The notes: a model not told the origin generated them from the sequence alone. A stretch of 64,000 nucleotides of DNA from Pyrus communis (GCF_963583255.1 NC_084804.1:15938723-16002722); one strand, 5' to 3'. Shown: positions 11,201 to 23,658, numbered from the stretch's first letter. Program-made: numbers and translations.

Positions 11201-14200
11201 TGATTTCACTCCAAGTTTATCCCTGAGATAGCAAAACTGATCCTTAGCCAATGACTTTGTGAAGATATCTGCTAGTTGCTCATTTGTAGGACAGTAGACA
11301 AGATCAATGATCCCTTCTTGTAAAGCATCCTTGATGAAGTGATATCTTCGATCAATGTGCTTAGTTTTCTGGTGAAACACAGGATTCTTTGTGATAGCAA
11401 TTACAGCAGTATTGTCGCACTGAAGTGGAGTAGCCTTAGTTTGATATTCACCAAAGTCCTCTAACACAAATCTGAGCCAAATTGCTTGTGCAGTTGCCTC
11501 TGATGCACTAATATACTCTGCTTCAGCAGTAGAGAGTGCTACACAATTCTGTTTGACTGAAGCCCAAGAGAAAATTCCACTACCAAAAGAGAAAGCATAC
11601 CCTGTGGTGCTTTTACTGTCATCCACTGAACCACCCCAGTCACTATCACAGTAACCGATTAGAATTGCATTTCTTCCCTTCACATACTCCAAGCCATAGT
11701 CAAGTGTTCCTTTGATATACCTGAGAACCCTTTTGGCTGTACCATAATGTTTGTTGGTAGGGCAGTGCATGAACCTTGCAAGTAAACTAGCTGCATACAT
11801 CACATCGGGTCTTGTAGCTGTGAGATACAATAGGCTTCCCACAATTTTCCTATATTGTTCTTCATTTACTGGACCACTGCCATCATCTTTGCTAAGCTTC
11901 TCAGTGGTAACCAAAGGTGTAGCAACAGATTTACACTCACTCAAGCCAAATTTGTCCAACAAAGATATAGCATACTTTCTTTGATGAAGAAAAATGCTTG
12001 TGTGTGTTTGGATGACTCCCATTCCCAGAAAATGATGCAAAAGCCCCAAATCTGTCATTTCATACTTTGTCATCATATCCCTTTTGAATTCTTCCAACAT
12101 TTGTTGACTATTATCCGTGTACACAATATCATCTACATATAGAGACACAATTAAGATTTCTGCTTCACCTCTGGTTTTAGTGTATAGAGTGGCCTCACTT
12201 TGACTCTTCTCAAACCCACATTGAGTGAAATAAGAGTCAATTTCACTATACCGGGCCCTTGGTGCCTGTTTTAAGTCATACAAAGCTTTATGAAGCTTGT
12301 AGACTTTGTCTTCACTCCCCTTGACCACAAAACCATCTGGCTGTTCTACATAAACCTCCTCTTTGAGTACTCCATTCAGAAAAGCAAACTTGACATCAAG
12401 TTGGTATAGTTTCCAACTTTTCTGTGCTGCCAATGCAACTAATGTTTGAATTGTATCAAGTCTAGCCACAGGTGCAAAGGTCTCATTATAGTCAACACCT
12501 GGTTTCTGAGCATATCCCTTGGCTACTAGCCTTGCTTTATTTTTCTACACTGATCCATCAAGATTAAGCTTGGTTTTGAACACCCACTTAACCCCAATTA
12601 TAGGTTTATCAGTGGGTCTGTCCACTAGCTTCCATGTTGCATTCTTTTCAATCATCTGCAATTCATCTTTCATAGCTATCATCCATGATTCATCCTCAGC
12701 TGCCTCATCACACTTTTCAGGTTCCACAATGCAGAGATTGCATTGAGCTAGAACATCATCCAGGTTCCTCCACCTCAATGGAGTATGATCAAAAACTTGA
12801 GATTTTCTCATACTGCTATTCACATCACTTGCTGATTCATGAGAAGATAATAAACTTGGTGTTTGGACATAGTTCTGACCTTCAGGAGTTGTTTCAAGTG
12901 ATGTACCCTTAGGCATATCAGGTAGCTCATCATGATTAATCATAGTTACATAATTCTCAGAGATCTTCCACTCCCAGGCTGCTTTTTCATCAAACACATC
13001 TCTCGAGAGTATAAGTTTCTTAGTAAGAGGATCATACACTCTGTACCCCTTTTCACAAGTGGCATAACCTACAAATATGCCCTTGACACTCTTTGCATCT
13101 AGTTTCTGTCTCAACTCACTTGATATATGTACATAGCACAAACAACCAAAGATTCTAAGATGTGCAATCCCTGGTTTTCGACCACTGAATGCTTCAAATG
13201 GAGTTATATCTCCGAGAGCTTTTACCTATTCAGTATGTAGATAGCTGTGTGTACAGATTCTGCCCACAAATAGTAAGGTAATCCTTTATCATGAAGCATG
13301 GCTTTTGCCATTTCAACTACAGTTTTGTTCTCTCTCTACAACTCCATTATGTTGTGGAGTATAAGCCATAGAGAGTTGTCTTTGAATACCTTCATCTTCA
13401 CACGACTTGTTAAACTCACAAGAAGTGAATTCACCCCCTCAATCACTTCTCAGGCATTTTACTTTAATACCACTCTGTAGCCTACTACATTTGTCCTTAT
13501 ATCAACCAACAATTTCTCATTTCCAGTCATGTGGTTGCTGCAACCACTGACAACATACCATTCGCCATTGACAACAGATTCAGAGATAGTGCTATTTGCA
13601 TAGAACAAGTTTCCTGTCACCTCTATTTGATTAGCACTATTTGCCTTTTGAACTGATTTGCCTATAGTACACTCTCGAGCCCAGTGTCCAAACCTTTCAC
13701 AGTTATAGCATTTAGGCTTTCCCTTATACCTACACTCACCAAAGTGGAATTTAGAACATACCTTCCACTGTGGTTTTGTGACTGCTTGACCCATTAACTG
13801 TGCATTTTGTGCAGGACTAGCATGAAATTTCTGCTGGAACTTGGGTTTTGAATCCCATTTCTTGCCCTTAGAATTCCAATTCTTCTGGAACTGAGATGGA
13901 CCAGATTGAGCTCCACTTCTATTTTGTCCCTTTGGACTCATTGAGAGAGATGTAAATGCCTTCCCAGTAGTATCAACAGCATGCAAATCAAACCGTTGTT
14001 CTTGGCTTTTTGCAATTACCTCCTGCAATTCTACAATCTCCAAACATTTTTGTATTTTCTATAACCAAACAGATAGGATCATATGGTTTACTTAGACTAA
14101 TCAGAACCTTTTGCCCAAGTCTTTCATTAGAAAGAGATTCACCGAATGTTTTCATCTGATTAATCAATTCATTCAGCCTTGTAAGATAACCAGATAGAGA

Positions 14201-15326
14201 TTCATCATCTCGCATCCTAGCATATTCAAATTCTCGTCTAAGATTTTGAAGTTTTACCGATCTAACCTGATCACCACCATGGTATTCTCCATACAACAGA
14301 TCCCATGCCATCTTAGCTGAATCGGCATTGGCAATCCGAGGGAAGATCTGGTCAGAGATTGCATTTTGTATGATTCCTAGAGCCTTCGCATCCTTCATGA
14401 ACACAACATTCATTTCTTCATCGACTGCATCTTCCGATGACTCTTCAGTTTCCTTCTTCTTCTTCTTCGAATCGGGAGTTGTAATCCCCTTTTCTACCAG
14501 ATTCCATAACCCAAGAGATTTGAAAACTGTAACCATCTTAAACCTCCAGAACTCGTAGTTCTCACTGGAGAAAATGGGAGTTCTCACCTCCGAGCTTCCA
14601 GATCCAGACATCTTTGACCTGAATGATAATGAAACTCCGGCAACCTTCACCGAGCTTCGAGTGAGCTTCAATTTAGCTTAGTGACCTCACAAATTCACAC
14701 CCATACTCAGTTGATCCAACCTGGCTTTGATACCATGTTAATGTCAAGTATTTTGCTAAGTTATGCAGGATAACAATAAGAAAAAGGATTGAGGAATGCG
14801 AAAGTTCTTCTTCTTTGCTAAAGTTGCAGAGAGAAAGTATTTCTTATATTTCAAATGAGCACACACACACGCACTCTTTTACAACCGTTTTGCCTTAAGC
14901 TGGATCCAAAAACAACACATTTGATCTCAGCCACACATCTAGCTAACTTTTAGGATCACTACACATGGCTAATTTAGCCTTATACATTTGAGCCTTACAC
15001 TTGTCATTTTGAAGACTAAGTGCATACACAATTAACATTAAAGGACTTCTTATTTACTCATCAGCTCATTACTTACAATTCTACAAGTTCTTATACACAC
15101 TGTTTGTTCTAACTGAGAGGGCTAATGCCCTGTGTTTTGGCATTTGTAGGTTCTTTCAAGCGATACTGTTTTCTCTGTTCCAATGAGCGAAACATATGGT
15201 CTTCTTGGGGTTGACGGAAAAGATATAGTTACACTGGAGAAATATTTGCAGGACTACTTTACCAACATATTGAAGAAATTGAAAGATATCAAAGCACAAT
15301 CAAAGCAATCTGATATTTACTTCTGA
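8289..15326 (+). CDS. HCF244: HCF244, chloroplast PSII assembly / psbA translation factor
   Basis: Eight exons: 8289-8451, 8582-8817, 9052-9150, 9570-9764, 10189-10281, 10386-10481, 10588-10728, 15150-15326; GT-AG throughout, phases consistent, 399 aa. The start [11 protein letters not shown] opens a Ser/Thr-rich chloroplast transit peptide; an upstream in-frame ATG at 8184 is judged UTR. From about residue 75 come the Rossmann motif [17 protein letters not shown] and the NmrA-like atypical SDR fold ([17 protein letters not shown], the TTQE region), and it ends [10 protein letters not shown]. Arabidopsis HCF244 acts with OHP1/OHP2 at thylakoids to support D1 (psbA) translation and PSII assembly; the match is near-identical from memory. 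The exon 1 donor at 8452 is the least certain junction. Intron 7 (4421 bp) contains a copia element; without it the intron would be 175 bp. Confidence 0.95.
10845..11180 (-). repeat. 3' LTR of the HCF244-intron copia element
   Basis: 336 bp, beginning TGTTAG and ending TCTACA on the plus strand; paired with 14736-15085. It lacks a 12-13-bp segment (around 'tacatttgagcc') present in the other LTR. Confidence 0.95.
11168..13458 (-). pseudogene. copia integrase, reverse transcriptase and RNase H remnant
   Basis: The integrase core is partial and stop-ridden at 13458-13142: the GGEFTS and HNGVVERE segments are visible, but the zinc-binding head and first catalytic Asp are missing. 13141-12545 carries the integrase C-terminus and the start of RT ([14 protein letters not shown]). 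A stop near 12545 is followed by RT/RNase H 12469-11168 with the YVDD catalytic motif, TAEAEY and ADIFTKSL. The usual tryptophan and glycine of LYGLKQAPRAWY are changed ([12 protein letters not shown]). Confidence 0.9.
13459..14671 (-). pseudogene. copia GAG and protease remnant
   Basis: GAG lies in 14671-13988 (UBN2-like: [16 protein letters not shown], then [19 protein letters not shown]), with a frameshift at about 14040. The next frame (14043-13459) has a CCHC zinc knuckle [16 protein letters not shown] near 13690-13720 and the protease segment [11 protein letters not shown] near 13540. The family has Asp-Ser-Gly at the protease active site; here Asp is replaced by Val, so the catalytic residue is lost. 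The frame ends at 13459, where sequence jumps into integrase. Confidence 0.9.
14736..15085 (-). repeat. 5' LTR of the HCF244-intron copia element
   Basis: 350 bp; paired with 10845-11180. It is flanked on its inner side by the initiator tRNA-Met type primer-binding site. Confidence 0.95.
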
Positions 15327-16757
15327 TACAAAGAGTATTGTATAATTGTAAATGAAGCGATGTATGTATCGAAAAGTCCGATGATACCTATTAACTCATG
15401 CAGAGGTATTACACTTCGATTGGGTACTCGTAGTTTTCTATAGCATCTCCCTAGAAAAATTTTGGAGCAATGCTTTCAACTTTCTGTGTTCATAAGATCT
15501 GTTGCCTACTTTTTATGAACATCCATTTCTGTTGATACTATCCCGTGAAAAATTGCGGTGATATTCAAGATGTTAACTTTTTTTCTTGGCCAAGTTAAAT
15601 ACAAATGGCACTACTTGCGCTGCTGTTATTGCCTCCTATATATGTTCATAGATTGCAACTTTCAAGCCCCAATGAAATATATGCAAGGCCCCATTTTTTC
15701 TTTTGTTTTTGATAAATATCACACAATGGCCCAAGAACCACGACCAAGATTTTATGGGTTCCAACTGAAGCTGCAACAGTTGAAAATAGACCCTTGTGTG
15801 GAACTCAACTCACACATCCTTCGGTGTTTTTTTCCTTTCCCTCCCAAATATGCAAAGGGAAATGATTTTTGCATTCTATTTTTCTCATCTAACAGTTCGC
15901 TCTCCTTTTCTAGTCTTTAGATTGAACAAAAGCATAATCAAGAGATAAAAATAAAGATAAGAGTCCATAAGAAGAAAACAGGATTGCGGAAATTATTTTC
16001 CATATGCAAGTCGTTATTTTGGCTGCAAGTGTTTGGGACATTGTGGATCGGAGAAAAAGTAACCAAAAGTGAAATAATGGCAAAATTTGAGGGAACTGAG
16101 AAAAGTCCCTGGTGAAGATTTGAGCCTAGGGTTGACTGTTTTACTGATTTTTACCCTGCTACTTCTATCTCTGTCAAATTATCAGATGATAGGAGGAGGG
16201 TGTGAAGGTAGGCTAAAAGTAGTGTGGGGGTGAGCCGGGTGGGGAGGAGGGGGGGGGGGGCCGCAATCTAAATCATCCTTGTATTATCAAATTTACTTTT
16301 CATAGGAGGGGATTTGTATTTGCCTCCTCAATTTGTCTACTTGGTTGGTCAAATAAGTTGCCTTTTGTTACATGCAACATGTGTTTTTTCCCAACCTAGT
16401 TGCCCCTACCCTAGTACTCACAACATTTAATTTTAAAGACAAAGATCATTTCGTTCGGGGCAAAAAAGATTTAGTTCAAATTTTATGAACGACAGGGGTT
16501 CAAAATTAAAACAAATGAGGTTTTAGTTTTAAGCCCTCAAAAGTAAGGAAGATGAAGATCTTATTATACTGTATTATGAATAACTATTTGCAATGTGTTT
16601 GGTAGTAAATCATGCACTGATTCAACTCCTCCCTCCCTCAGTATGGCTTGTATAAAAAGAGGAAATCCTTATAGTTATTTTCTCAACATCCCATTTCATA
16701 CATAGCAGACAATGGTTGAAACAATGTTCCATATAAGTATAACTTCATTTCAAAGTG
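15327..16757. other. HCF244 3' UTR and spacer
   Basis: The 3' UTR probably covers the first 200-300 bases; no single poly(A) signal is decisive. The open frame at 15558-15920 has no recognisable protein features. A G-run of 12 lies at 16249-16260. Nothing else was identified. Confidence 0.4.
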
Positions 16758-16843
16758 CGTGTAGCTTAAGTTGTTAAGAACATTTACACACGTTCCTAAA
16801 GTCTTGTGTTCAAATCCTCGTCCTTCAATATTCCTTGTAAAAA

Positions 16844-16879
<36 letters not shown>

Positions 16880-16955
16880 CTTTTAGTCATTATCTCAAAA
16901 TCCCATTTCATAGATGAACATACAATGATTGAAACAGTGCTGCATGGAAGTATAC
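16677..16955. repeat. ~68-bp direct repeats flanking a SINE
   Basis: 16677-16745 and 16887-16955 share 'ctcaacatcccatttcata', 'acaatg-ttgaaaca' and 'ggaagtata' blocks. The two copies lie either side of the SINE and an (AT)n tract (16853-16879). They are too long to be an ordinary SINE target duplication. Confidence 0.55.
16758..16852 (+). mobile_element. tRNA-derived SINE
   Basis: The head GTAGCTTAAGTTGTTAAGAA resembles a pol III A box, and GTGTTCAAATCCTCGTC (from 16806) is a B box with the TTCAAATCC core. It ends in a 13-base A tail at 16840-16852. The ~95-bp length fits a small plant SINE. Confidence 0.7.
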
Positions 16956-18811
16956 AGCTCCCTTCTCTCTAGTTGCTGCAAAACAATCTAAATTCTGTAA
17001 GTTTTTGGAGCTGACAGAAGTGGGTTTCTTTCATGTAGGTGCCACTGGGAGGCAATTCATTAGTATAAATATATGGATCGAGAAAAAAGATGATTAGGGT
17101 TTTTTCTTGTGCGAAGTGGATAGCAGATTGGTGGAATATCCGAATATGTCATGTGTGAGAGCTGTAGGGTTTTAGCTGGCTTGGAGGGACCAATCATGAA
17201 TCCATCAAAGCACCAACTTTTGAAGGGCTACCATCACCTCATCACCCACCATCATTTCCTCAATAGTCCAAAAGACAAAATGTACCTGTGTCAGTGCACT
17301 GTGGAATTTAATTTTTCTTTCCTATATGTGAAAAAGTTAATGGCGTTTGAATTATTTTCTAATAATTTTAATAATTTTTTCTGCTTCTGGGGTTTTGTTT
17401 TCTAACTGGTGTTGTTTTCATCTTCTTTTTTGCTTTGCATTGCATGTGAGCGTGCGTGCTCGTGTCCTTTTGAGATTTTTTTTTTTTTTTTTTGAGTTTT
17501 TCATCTCAGCCTATCTACTGGTCAAAGAACTAAGGATAAAGGGCAATAAGACTTTTTTCAGTTAGACAACCTATGTAATGAGTGTGATGTAATCGTACGA
17601 TTTAGCCAATTGATTTTTTTTTTTTTTTTTTTTACCACCTTAAATATGTATCGGTGACAACATTATACAAATTATGTGGAAAATTCAAGAATTAGGGTTT
17701 TAGTCAAGATAATGTTGCATATCCGAAAACCTCTCATACCATTGAGAGAAACAAATAAAAAACCAATATATAGATATAAATGTTTTTGCATTTCAAAATA
17801 ATCATCATGAAATCGAAAAAATCAAAATTTTTGAAAGCCACAAAACATTTTTCTATTTATATATGGTTCTTGTGTCATATTCTCTAAATGATCGCACTCA
17901 CTTTTCTTAGTCACCTTCCTTCTTATCAATACAATTATGAACTATGAGTAGAATTTACACACGCATATTTTCTTTTTGTTTCACTTCTTACCGTTTCTGT
18001 CTTACCTATGGTAATCAAATCTCAAGTCTCAAATCTCAAATCTCAAGTGGTATATATAAAGCAAAGGACAAGTACAATTATAGAGTTGGGTCATTTTCTT
18101 TAGGCTGTGTTTTCCTTATGATCTCTTTTCTCTTTTGGAGTTTTAGAGCGAATAACACTAGCGTGGGACTCATTCCCTGCTCGATATTGTTGTCTGTTTT
18201 TGTCCATTAATATGACATGCAGGTCCAGAAATCTCAGGAATGATTCTTACAACAATTTGAATACAGTAATGTTTGGAATTTATTAGGTATATTTAGGAAG
18301 TTAATTAGAGATTTGATTTGATTTGTTTTTGTATTAAAGTATTTTTGGCATTACGCAATAGGGTTTCTTAGGTTTCTGTTGCTATAAATATAACTAGAAT
18401 TTTAGTTTGAGAAGTAAGTCAGTCAAGATGTAGTTCTTAATTTGTAGTCGTCTCGGCATTCTTCGTTATAAATAATAGTTGTAGTTTCGTAGTATTTGTT
18501 CGTTAATTTGTTATGCCTACTTTGTTTTTCATCTAACCTCTATAAAGTCATAAAATTGGGATCAAATCAATTTTATAACTTTAGGAGGTTATTACTTGAG
18601 ATGTAGTTAAAAAATATTATTTACTTAGTTTTCATTGTATTTCCTAGATACATGGCCTGTCACTTTACAACAGACATCCCAACTATTTGTTAAGCATTTC
18701 GGAAATACACAAACATTGATATCTTTCTTTCTTTCTTTTTTTGTTTTGTACAAGTGATATTTCACTCTAATATAATTTGAGAAAAAATAGTTCAAAATCA
18801 AATGCATAATA
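16956..18811. other. Spacer
   Basis: AT-rich with poly-T runs (17477, 17609). Open frames here (17151, 17347, 17944) are low-complexity with no domain. 18240-18530 has an LTR-like look (ATAAATATA at about 18384, promoter-like spacing) but no partner or boundaries were found. Confidence 0.35.
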
Positions 18812-19882
18812 GCATCTTCAATGAGAGTTCCTATTTAGGGACTCTCACCACCACCTTTGAGTACTCATTTAAAAACTTAAAGAGAATCTTTGTCTTTAAA
18901 GGAATATTGTCTCCAATGGGAAAGTCCTTATAGTAGAATCCCTAAATTTAAGGGTTTTATGATTTTATGTGACAATTTGATTAGGTGCACATTTTAGGTT
19001 TAAGTTAAACTTTTTTGAATTAATTTAACATTACGTTCTTGTAAAATATTTTTGTGAACATTTTAACTAAAAAACATTCAAATTCTAATACCAAATTTTT
19101 TCTTCACAAAAACATAATTAGAATTGCTTCATTATTAGGTTATGCCCTTGCAAATTGATTAGGTACGTAGTTGGGCACATAATGAAAAAAAGAGAACAAA
19201 AAAAAACAAAAAAAAAAACAAAAAAACTAAGGTTCATATATTGTAATGTGCTAACCTCGTTCTTTTTATTTTTTATTTTATTTTATTTTTTTTATAATTA
19301 AACTAGGTCAATGGTGAAAATATAAGGAATAATTAGGGACACGAAAAGATGGCATTAGCTTACTATTAATTAAAAGATACATTGATTCAATACCTAATGA
19401 AGAAAACATTAATTTAATACTTAGTTTAAATAATTTGATTCTAGTGAATAAATAATTTTATGTTTCAGCTTAGATTAATAGTCATTTCATTTTCTACTGT
19501 AGACATTTAAAATATTTTCTAAACCATAGATGATATATTTTAACCTAAAACGTTTTTGAGTAAAAATGATATCTACCCTAAGATCCAAAATTTCCCTTTC
19601 TTTATGCAAAAATCCTTTTGGAGTTCATGCTGCACAGCAACGCTCATTTGGGTGGGCTAGCTTTGCCACTTAAATTGTCCAAAGGTCCACTATTTTAGTT
19701 CCTATATATGGGTGCATGCACCAAGTATCCGGTGAGTCCTTATATTTTAGGGACTCACTTTCCGATTCATTTATAGGGACTCACTTTCCGACTCATTGGA
19801 GAGTCATTTTGTCGTTATATTAGTTTTATACTCATTTTATACAGTAGTTGTCCCTGTTTAGGGTCCATTAGAGATGCTCTAA
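18812..19882. mobile_element. Non-autonomous DNA transposon-like element (~1.07 kb)
   Basis: The left end AGCATCTTCAATGAGAGTTC with TATTTAGGGA is inverted relative to the right end TAGGGTCCATTAGAGATGCT. The interior has no coding capacity. The right part has been duplicated in tandem (19791-20030). A target duplication could not be assigned, so the superfamily is open. Confidence 0.5.
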
Positions 19883-20030
19883 GAGATAGCACAATCCTTT
19901 AACCAATACGACTCATTGGAGAGTCCTTTTGTCGTTATATTTGTTTTATACTCATTTTATACGGTAGTTGTCCCTGTTTAGGGTCCATTAGAGATGCTCT
20001 AAGAGATAGCACAATCCTTTAACCAATACG
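19791..20030. repeat. Perfect-register 120-bp tandem duplication
   Basis: The unit starts ACTCATTGGAGAGTC and ends AACCAATACG, at 19791-19910 and 19911-20030. Only a handful of substitutions separate the copies, so the duplication is young. It includes the right terminus of the upstream transposon-like element. Confidence 0.95.
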
Positions 20031-21843
20031 ATTACACTCACGTCTACAAGTTTCTTTCATTTCGGGCAAAATTAGCTGGTTGAGCATGTGATGAAGGTCA
20101 AATTAACCAGTTTGCTTTTACTTCAGTTCATTATTTGTATGATTGTGATGCGGTGAATCAGAAATGGTCCCGTTGCCTTCTTTTATTTGATGTGTCTAAG
20201 GGGTCCAGCCAAGCCCAATGAGTGTGCCCCTTTACAACGAGACCCACATTTTAAGTGCAGTACGTACCAGTAGTGGCATGAAAATTATCATCCCCTCCGA
20301 CACATCCTCTTAGTAGTTACATGTAATCTGGGGATTTGATTCTACAGTTCTGATAAAATTAGCTTTCCCATATTCCTATAAGAACATTATGATTCATAGT
20401 TCCTCACTATATATGCGTGCTTTGTGGAAGAAATTAAAGGAGATCCTCAATCAGCAACCCGCTGCACAAAGTTACCAAAACTTTAGGCTTTAAAGATGGT
20501 TAGGGCAGTGTGTATATTCTCACATGATCCTTTATTTGACTTCAAAGACTTGTTTTTAATTATTAATTTTAACACTTATCCCTAGTTCAAAGCATTAGAC
20601 CAAATTATCTCAGTATTATATGTGATCTCAACACTACTCGAATTCTCATTATTACTTCGAAAAAACAACCTAATCAAATGCATAAATATTTTGTTAAAAA
20701 CATAAAAAGAATTGCAGCACACGTGTCAAACTAAAATTTTTAAGTAACGAGGGATAGTTTCTTCTAGTAGAAACTTAGTATTTGTGAAATGATTGTACAA
20801 ACATGTATCATGACTTGAAAAAATAATTTATAAATGTGATAGGCCCGGTTTCAAAACTATGCAGCACTAAGTGAAACAAGTGTTTTAGCATAATATTTGA
20901 TTTCCAGAGATCTTATATCTTCAATCCCAACCATTAATTTTCTGCATTGCTCAATGCTATGTACTATTGAAAAAAAAAATACAAAAGTGACATACACAAT
21001 CTTCTTGGTTCCTACTTCTTAGAAGAGTTTCTCTTTTAGTTTGGGCAAAAAACATTTATATACCAACGGTGATTAAAGAAAAGAGAAGACCTTAAAAGTG
21101 ACAATGGCCTAACATTCTTTTTTTAACAAGATTTCATGGCAGTTTGCCCCCCTCCACGACTTGAATGTGAGGGATTTCAGAGTTCACAGATATTTACAGA
21201 GAGAAAAGTGAAAGTGATTGTTGACTCTCTCTCTCTCTCTCTCTCTCAGCTGAGTCACTTTTTCTCGAATAAACAGATGGCCTTCACTTGATTTTAACTT
21301 GAACGAAGAAGACATAATGATAATACTTTGTCATGTGGTTACAACCCAGACGGAGGGCAGTGCACTACCTCTGTAAAACTGTACATGTAAAACTGTATAC
21401 ACACACACACACACACACATATGTATGGACAGATAGCCCACTGAAATATTGAAGGGTTTTGTGGGAAAGGGTCCCAAATGTCAACCAAGATACAATTTGC
21501 TAGTTTCAAAACAATCTTCAGATTGGCCAACTTTGTTAACTAGTTTGCAATGTTGTTCTGACTCCAGGTACAAAAATTCTAGGGTTTGCAAACGTTTTTA
21601 ACTAAGAGGATGTTAAACAGAATATGTTAGGGTTTAAACCAATCAACTTTGTTCTTATATACCTATCTATTTTGAAAAAGATTTAAAATAATTTGATAAA
21701 TAAGAAATTCCATCTCCTCTTCCATCTCTTCCTCTTTTTCCCTCTTCTGCTTTCTCTTTTTCCTTATGGCCATGCATGGTCGTGTTTAAGCTTAAGAAAG
21801 AGTTCAAAATTATTAATTCAGATTATCAATCTCACAGGCAAGT
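20031..21843. other. Spacer
   Basis: No gene recognised. It holds (TC)n at about 21222-21248 and (CA)n at about 21399-21419. Open frames are short and featureless. Confidence 0.4.
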
Positions 21844-22305
21844 TTCTAAAAGACATTAGACGCTAGTCAGGCGGCGGGCTAGGCGGGGTCTAGGTGGGTG
21901 CCTAGGTGGACTAGGCAGATTTAAGTAAATCCATTATATTTCGTGTAAATAAGTGTCTGTTTATACTTAAAATATATATAATTTCATCATAAACTACAAA
22001 ATAAAATGACATATGTATTATGAAGTATTGGAACATAATGAAAACATGGAAAACAATCATATAGTGTGTGCTCATTTAAGTATTCAACAAGTCTCTTACA
22101 ATTTATTGAAAAAAAATTAAATGCAAATTGAAAGTTATCTATTTTCTGTCTAAGTGAGTCGCAACCTAAGCAGGTCTAGGTGGGTGCTTAGGCAGTCTAG
22201 GCGGGCGCCTTAGCTAGTCTAGGCGTCATTTCTTAATTTTCAAATGTCTAGGCATTAATCGGAGTGGTGACTAGCCGTCTAGCGTCTAGGCGGGGATTTT
22301 TAGAA
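21844..22305. mobile_element. MITE with CTAGGCGGG-rich termini
   Basis: The left end TTCTAAAAGACATTAGACGC and right end (reverse-complemented) TTCTAAAAATCCCCGCCTAG are inverted. Both ends are studded with repeated CTAGGCGG/CTAGGTGG motifs that can pair. The interior is AT-rich. A related degenerate stretch ('cacctaggcacctagctgct') lies at about 45462-45490. Confidence 0.6.
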
Positions 22306-22324
22306 CAATGCTCACAAGTTAACG

Positions 22325-22455
22325 ATGTTAGAGTGGACTAAGCGCACAATAGGCTAGCAATAATATGGTTCAAATTCACATTTGGCGAGAATTGAATCTA
22401 AGATCTCTTATTTACCAGTAAAGAGAAATACCATTAAATTATAGTATTAAGTGAC
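22325..22455 (-). mobile_element. Degenerate SINE copy
   Basis: On the minus strand, 'aatggtatttctctttac' and 'agattcaattctcgccaaat' correspond to the A- and B-box regions of the SINE at 57966-58132. No clear A-tail remains. Confidence 0.5.
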
Positions 22456-22585
22456 AAAAAAAGAAGTGCCACTAAATTATAGTACTAAATGACAAAAAAG
22501 ATGAGCACACTTTTAAATACGATCAAGTGCTGAAACGTACCTGGGATGGGGTTCATGGGGTCAGATATCTGACCGTTGTAAGCAA

Positions 22586-22617
<32 letters not shown>

Positions 22618-23658
22618 GGGAACCCTAATTTACTCTGCCAGTGCCAACTTTTTTCCATGTTCGTGGCACGTGGTATGTACAACAAGTATACCACAAAATT
22701 TTAGTGGAGCTTGGAGTACTCGAATTGGAGACAGAACCTTTTTCAAATGAAAACTATATCCACGCGCGCACACGTAAAGGGATTTCTATTTTTTTCAAAA
22801 ATAGAGATTAGTTATGAGATTTATTTCACATCAAATTTTAACGATTTGAATTATTTATTTTGTTAGTCTCAATTTATAGATCATCCTTACAAAAATTCAA
22901 TTCAATCCAAAATCATTTGCCTATTTAATCATCAAAATCAAATTTCATTGTTTCTTATATAATAAAGTATTCGTTTATTTTTTTTAACCCAATTAAATAT
23001 CTTAAATATTTTCGATTTGGCTAATATTTTGCAATGATTATCTATGAAGTACAACTTGAAAAATGAACGGTTCGGATCATTAAAATTTGATGTGGTGTGA
23101 ACCCCATAACTAATTTCCATTTTCATATAAAAATGAAGATTTTTTTTCCTTAAAGACTTCCTCTATATATATATATATGAATAAAATATGACTCCATAAC
23201 TATATATATTATATAACATTATGAGAATTGGATTGTCATGATTGTTAGAGAATTAATTTTCATGCCAGGTGATTATTGTCTAAATCATTAAAAAAAAAAA
23301 GAAAAAAAAAATCATCACTTATCAAAGGTGCACTCATGAGATTTGGTACTTTGTAACTAAGCATGTATGAGACTAAAGGACAAAATGCATGTAAGTGTTA
23401 GAAAGTACCAATCCTTTTTCTTATATGTTTGTCACATGCAATCTACAGATGAGTGAGTAATAAGGCAATCTGGTGGTAGCACATTGGATTCTTTTGTGCT
23501 TATGATTCTCTTTTAGTGCAGAGAGAGAGAAAATAGAGAGGACTGTGTGGCTAGAATCTTAATCAGAAGTTGGAACCAAAACATGCATGAGATGTAAGTA
23601 ATAGTATCATAAGCCTTGTTCCTGCCAAATGTCTTCTTGGTCTTATGGAGGAGTTTAT
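22456..23658. other. Spacer
   Basis: AT-rich with (AT)n at 22583-22600 and a T-run. No gene or element could be supported. Confidence 0.4.

Larger units (their letters stand above)
10845..15085 (-). mobile_element. Ty1-copia LTR retrotransposon inside HCF244 intron 7, antisense
   Basis: A complete-ended element of 4241 bp. LTRs lie at 10845-11180 and 14736-15085 (TGTTA...TCTACA), with target duplication AGTTC at 10840-10844 and 15086-15090. By eye the LTRs differ at about 7 of ~330 aligned bases plus a few indels. In the minus orientation the primer-binding site (14714-14735, TGGTATCAAAGCCAGG) matches plant initiator tRNA-Met type, and a polypurine tract (AAAGGGGAG) abuts the 3' LTR at 11181-11190. 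The order GAG, protease, integrase, RT, RNase H identifies Ty1-copia. It is defective: frameshifts, stops, and loss of most of the protease-to-integrase region. Confidence 0.95.

Noticed and set aside
15558..15920. 120-residue open frame after HCF244
   Set aside because: It lies in AT-rich spacer, with no domain, no codon bias and no splice context.
18240..18540. Possible solo LTR
   Set aside because: TATA-like and leader-like sequence is present, but no TG/CA ends or target duplication could be found.
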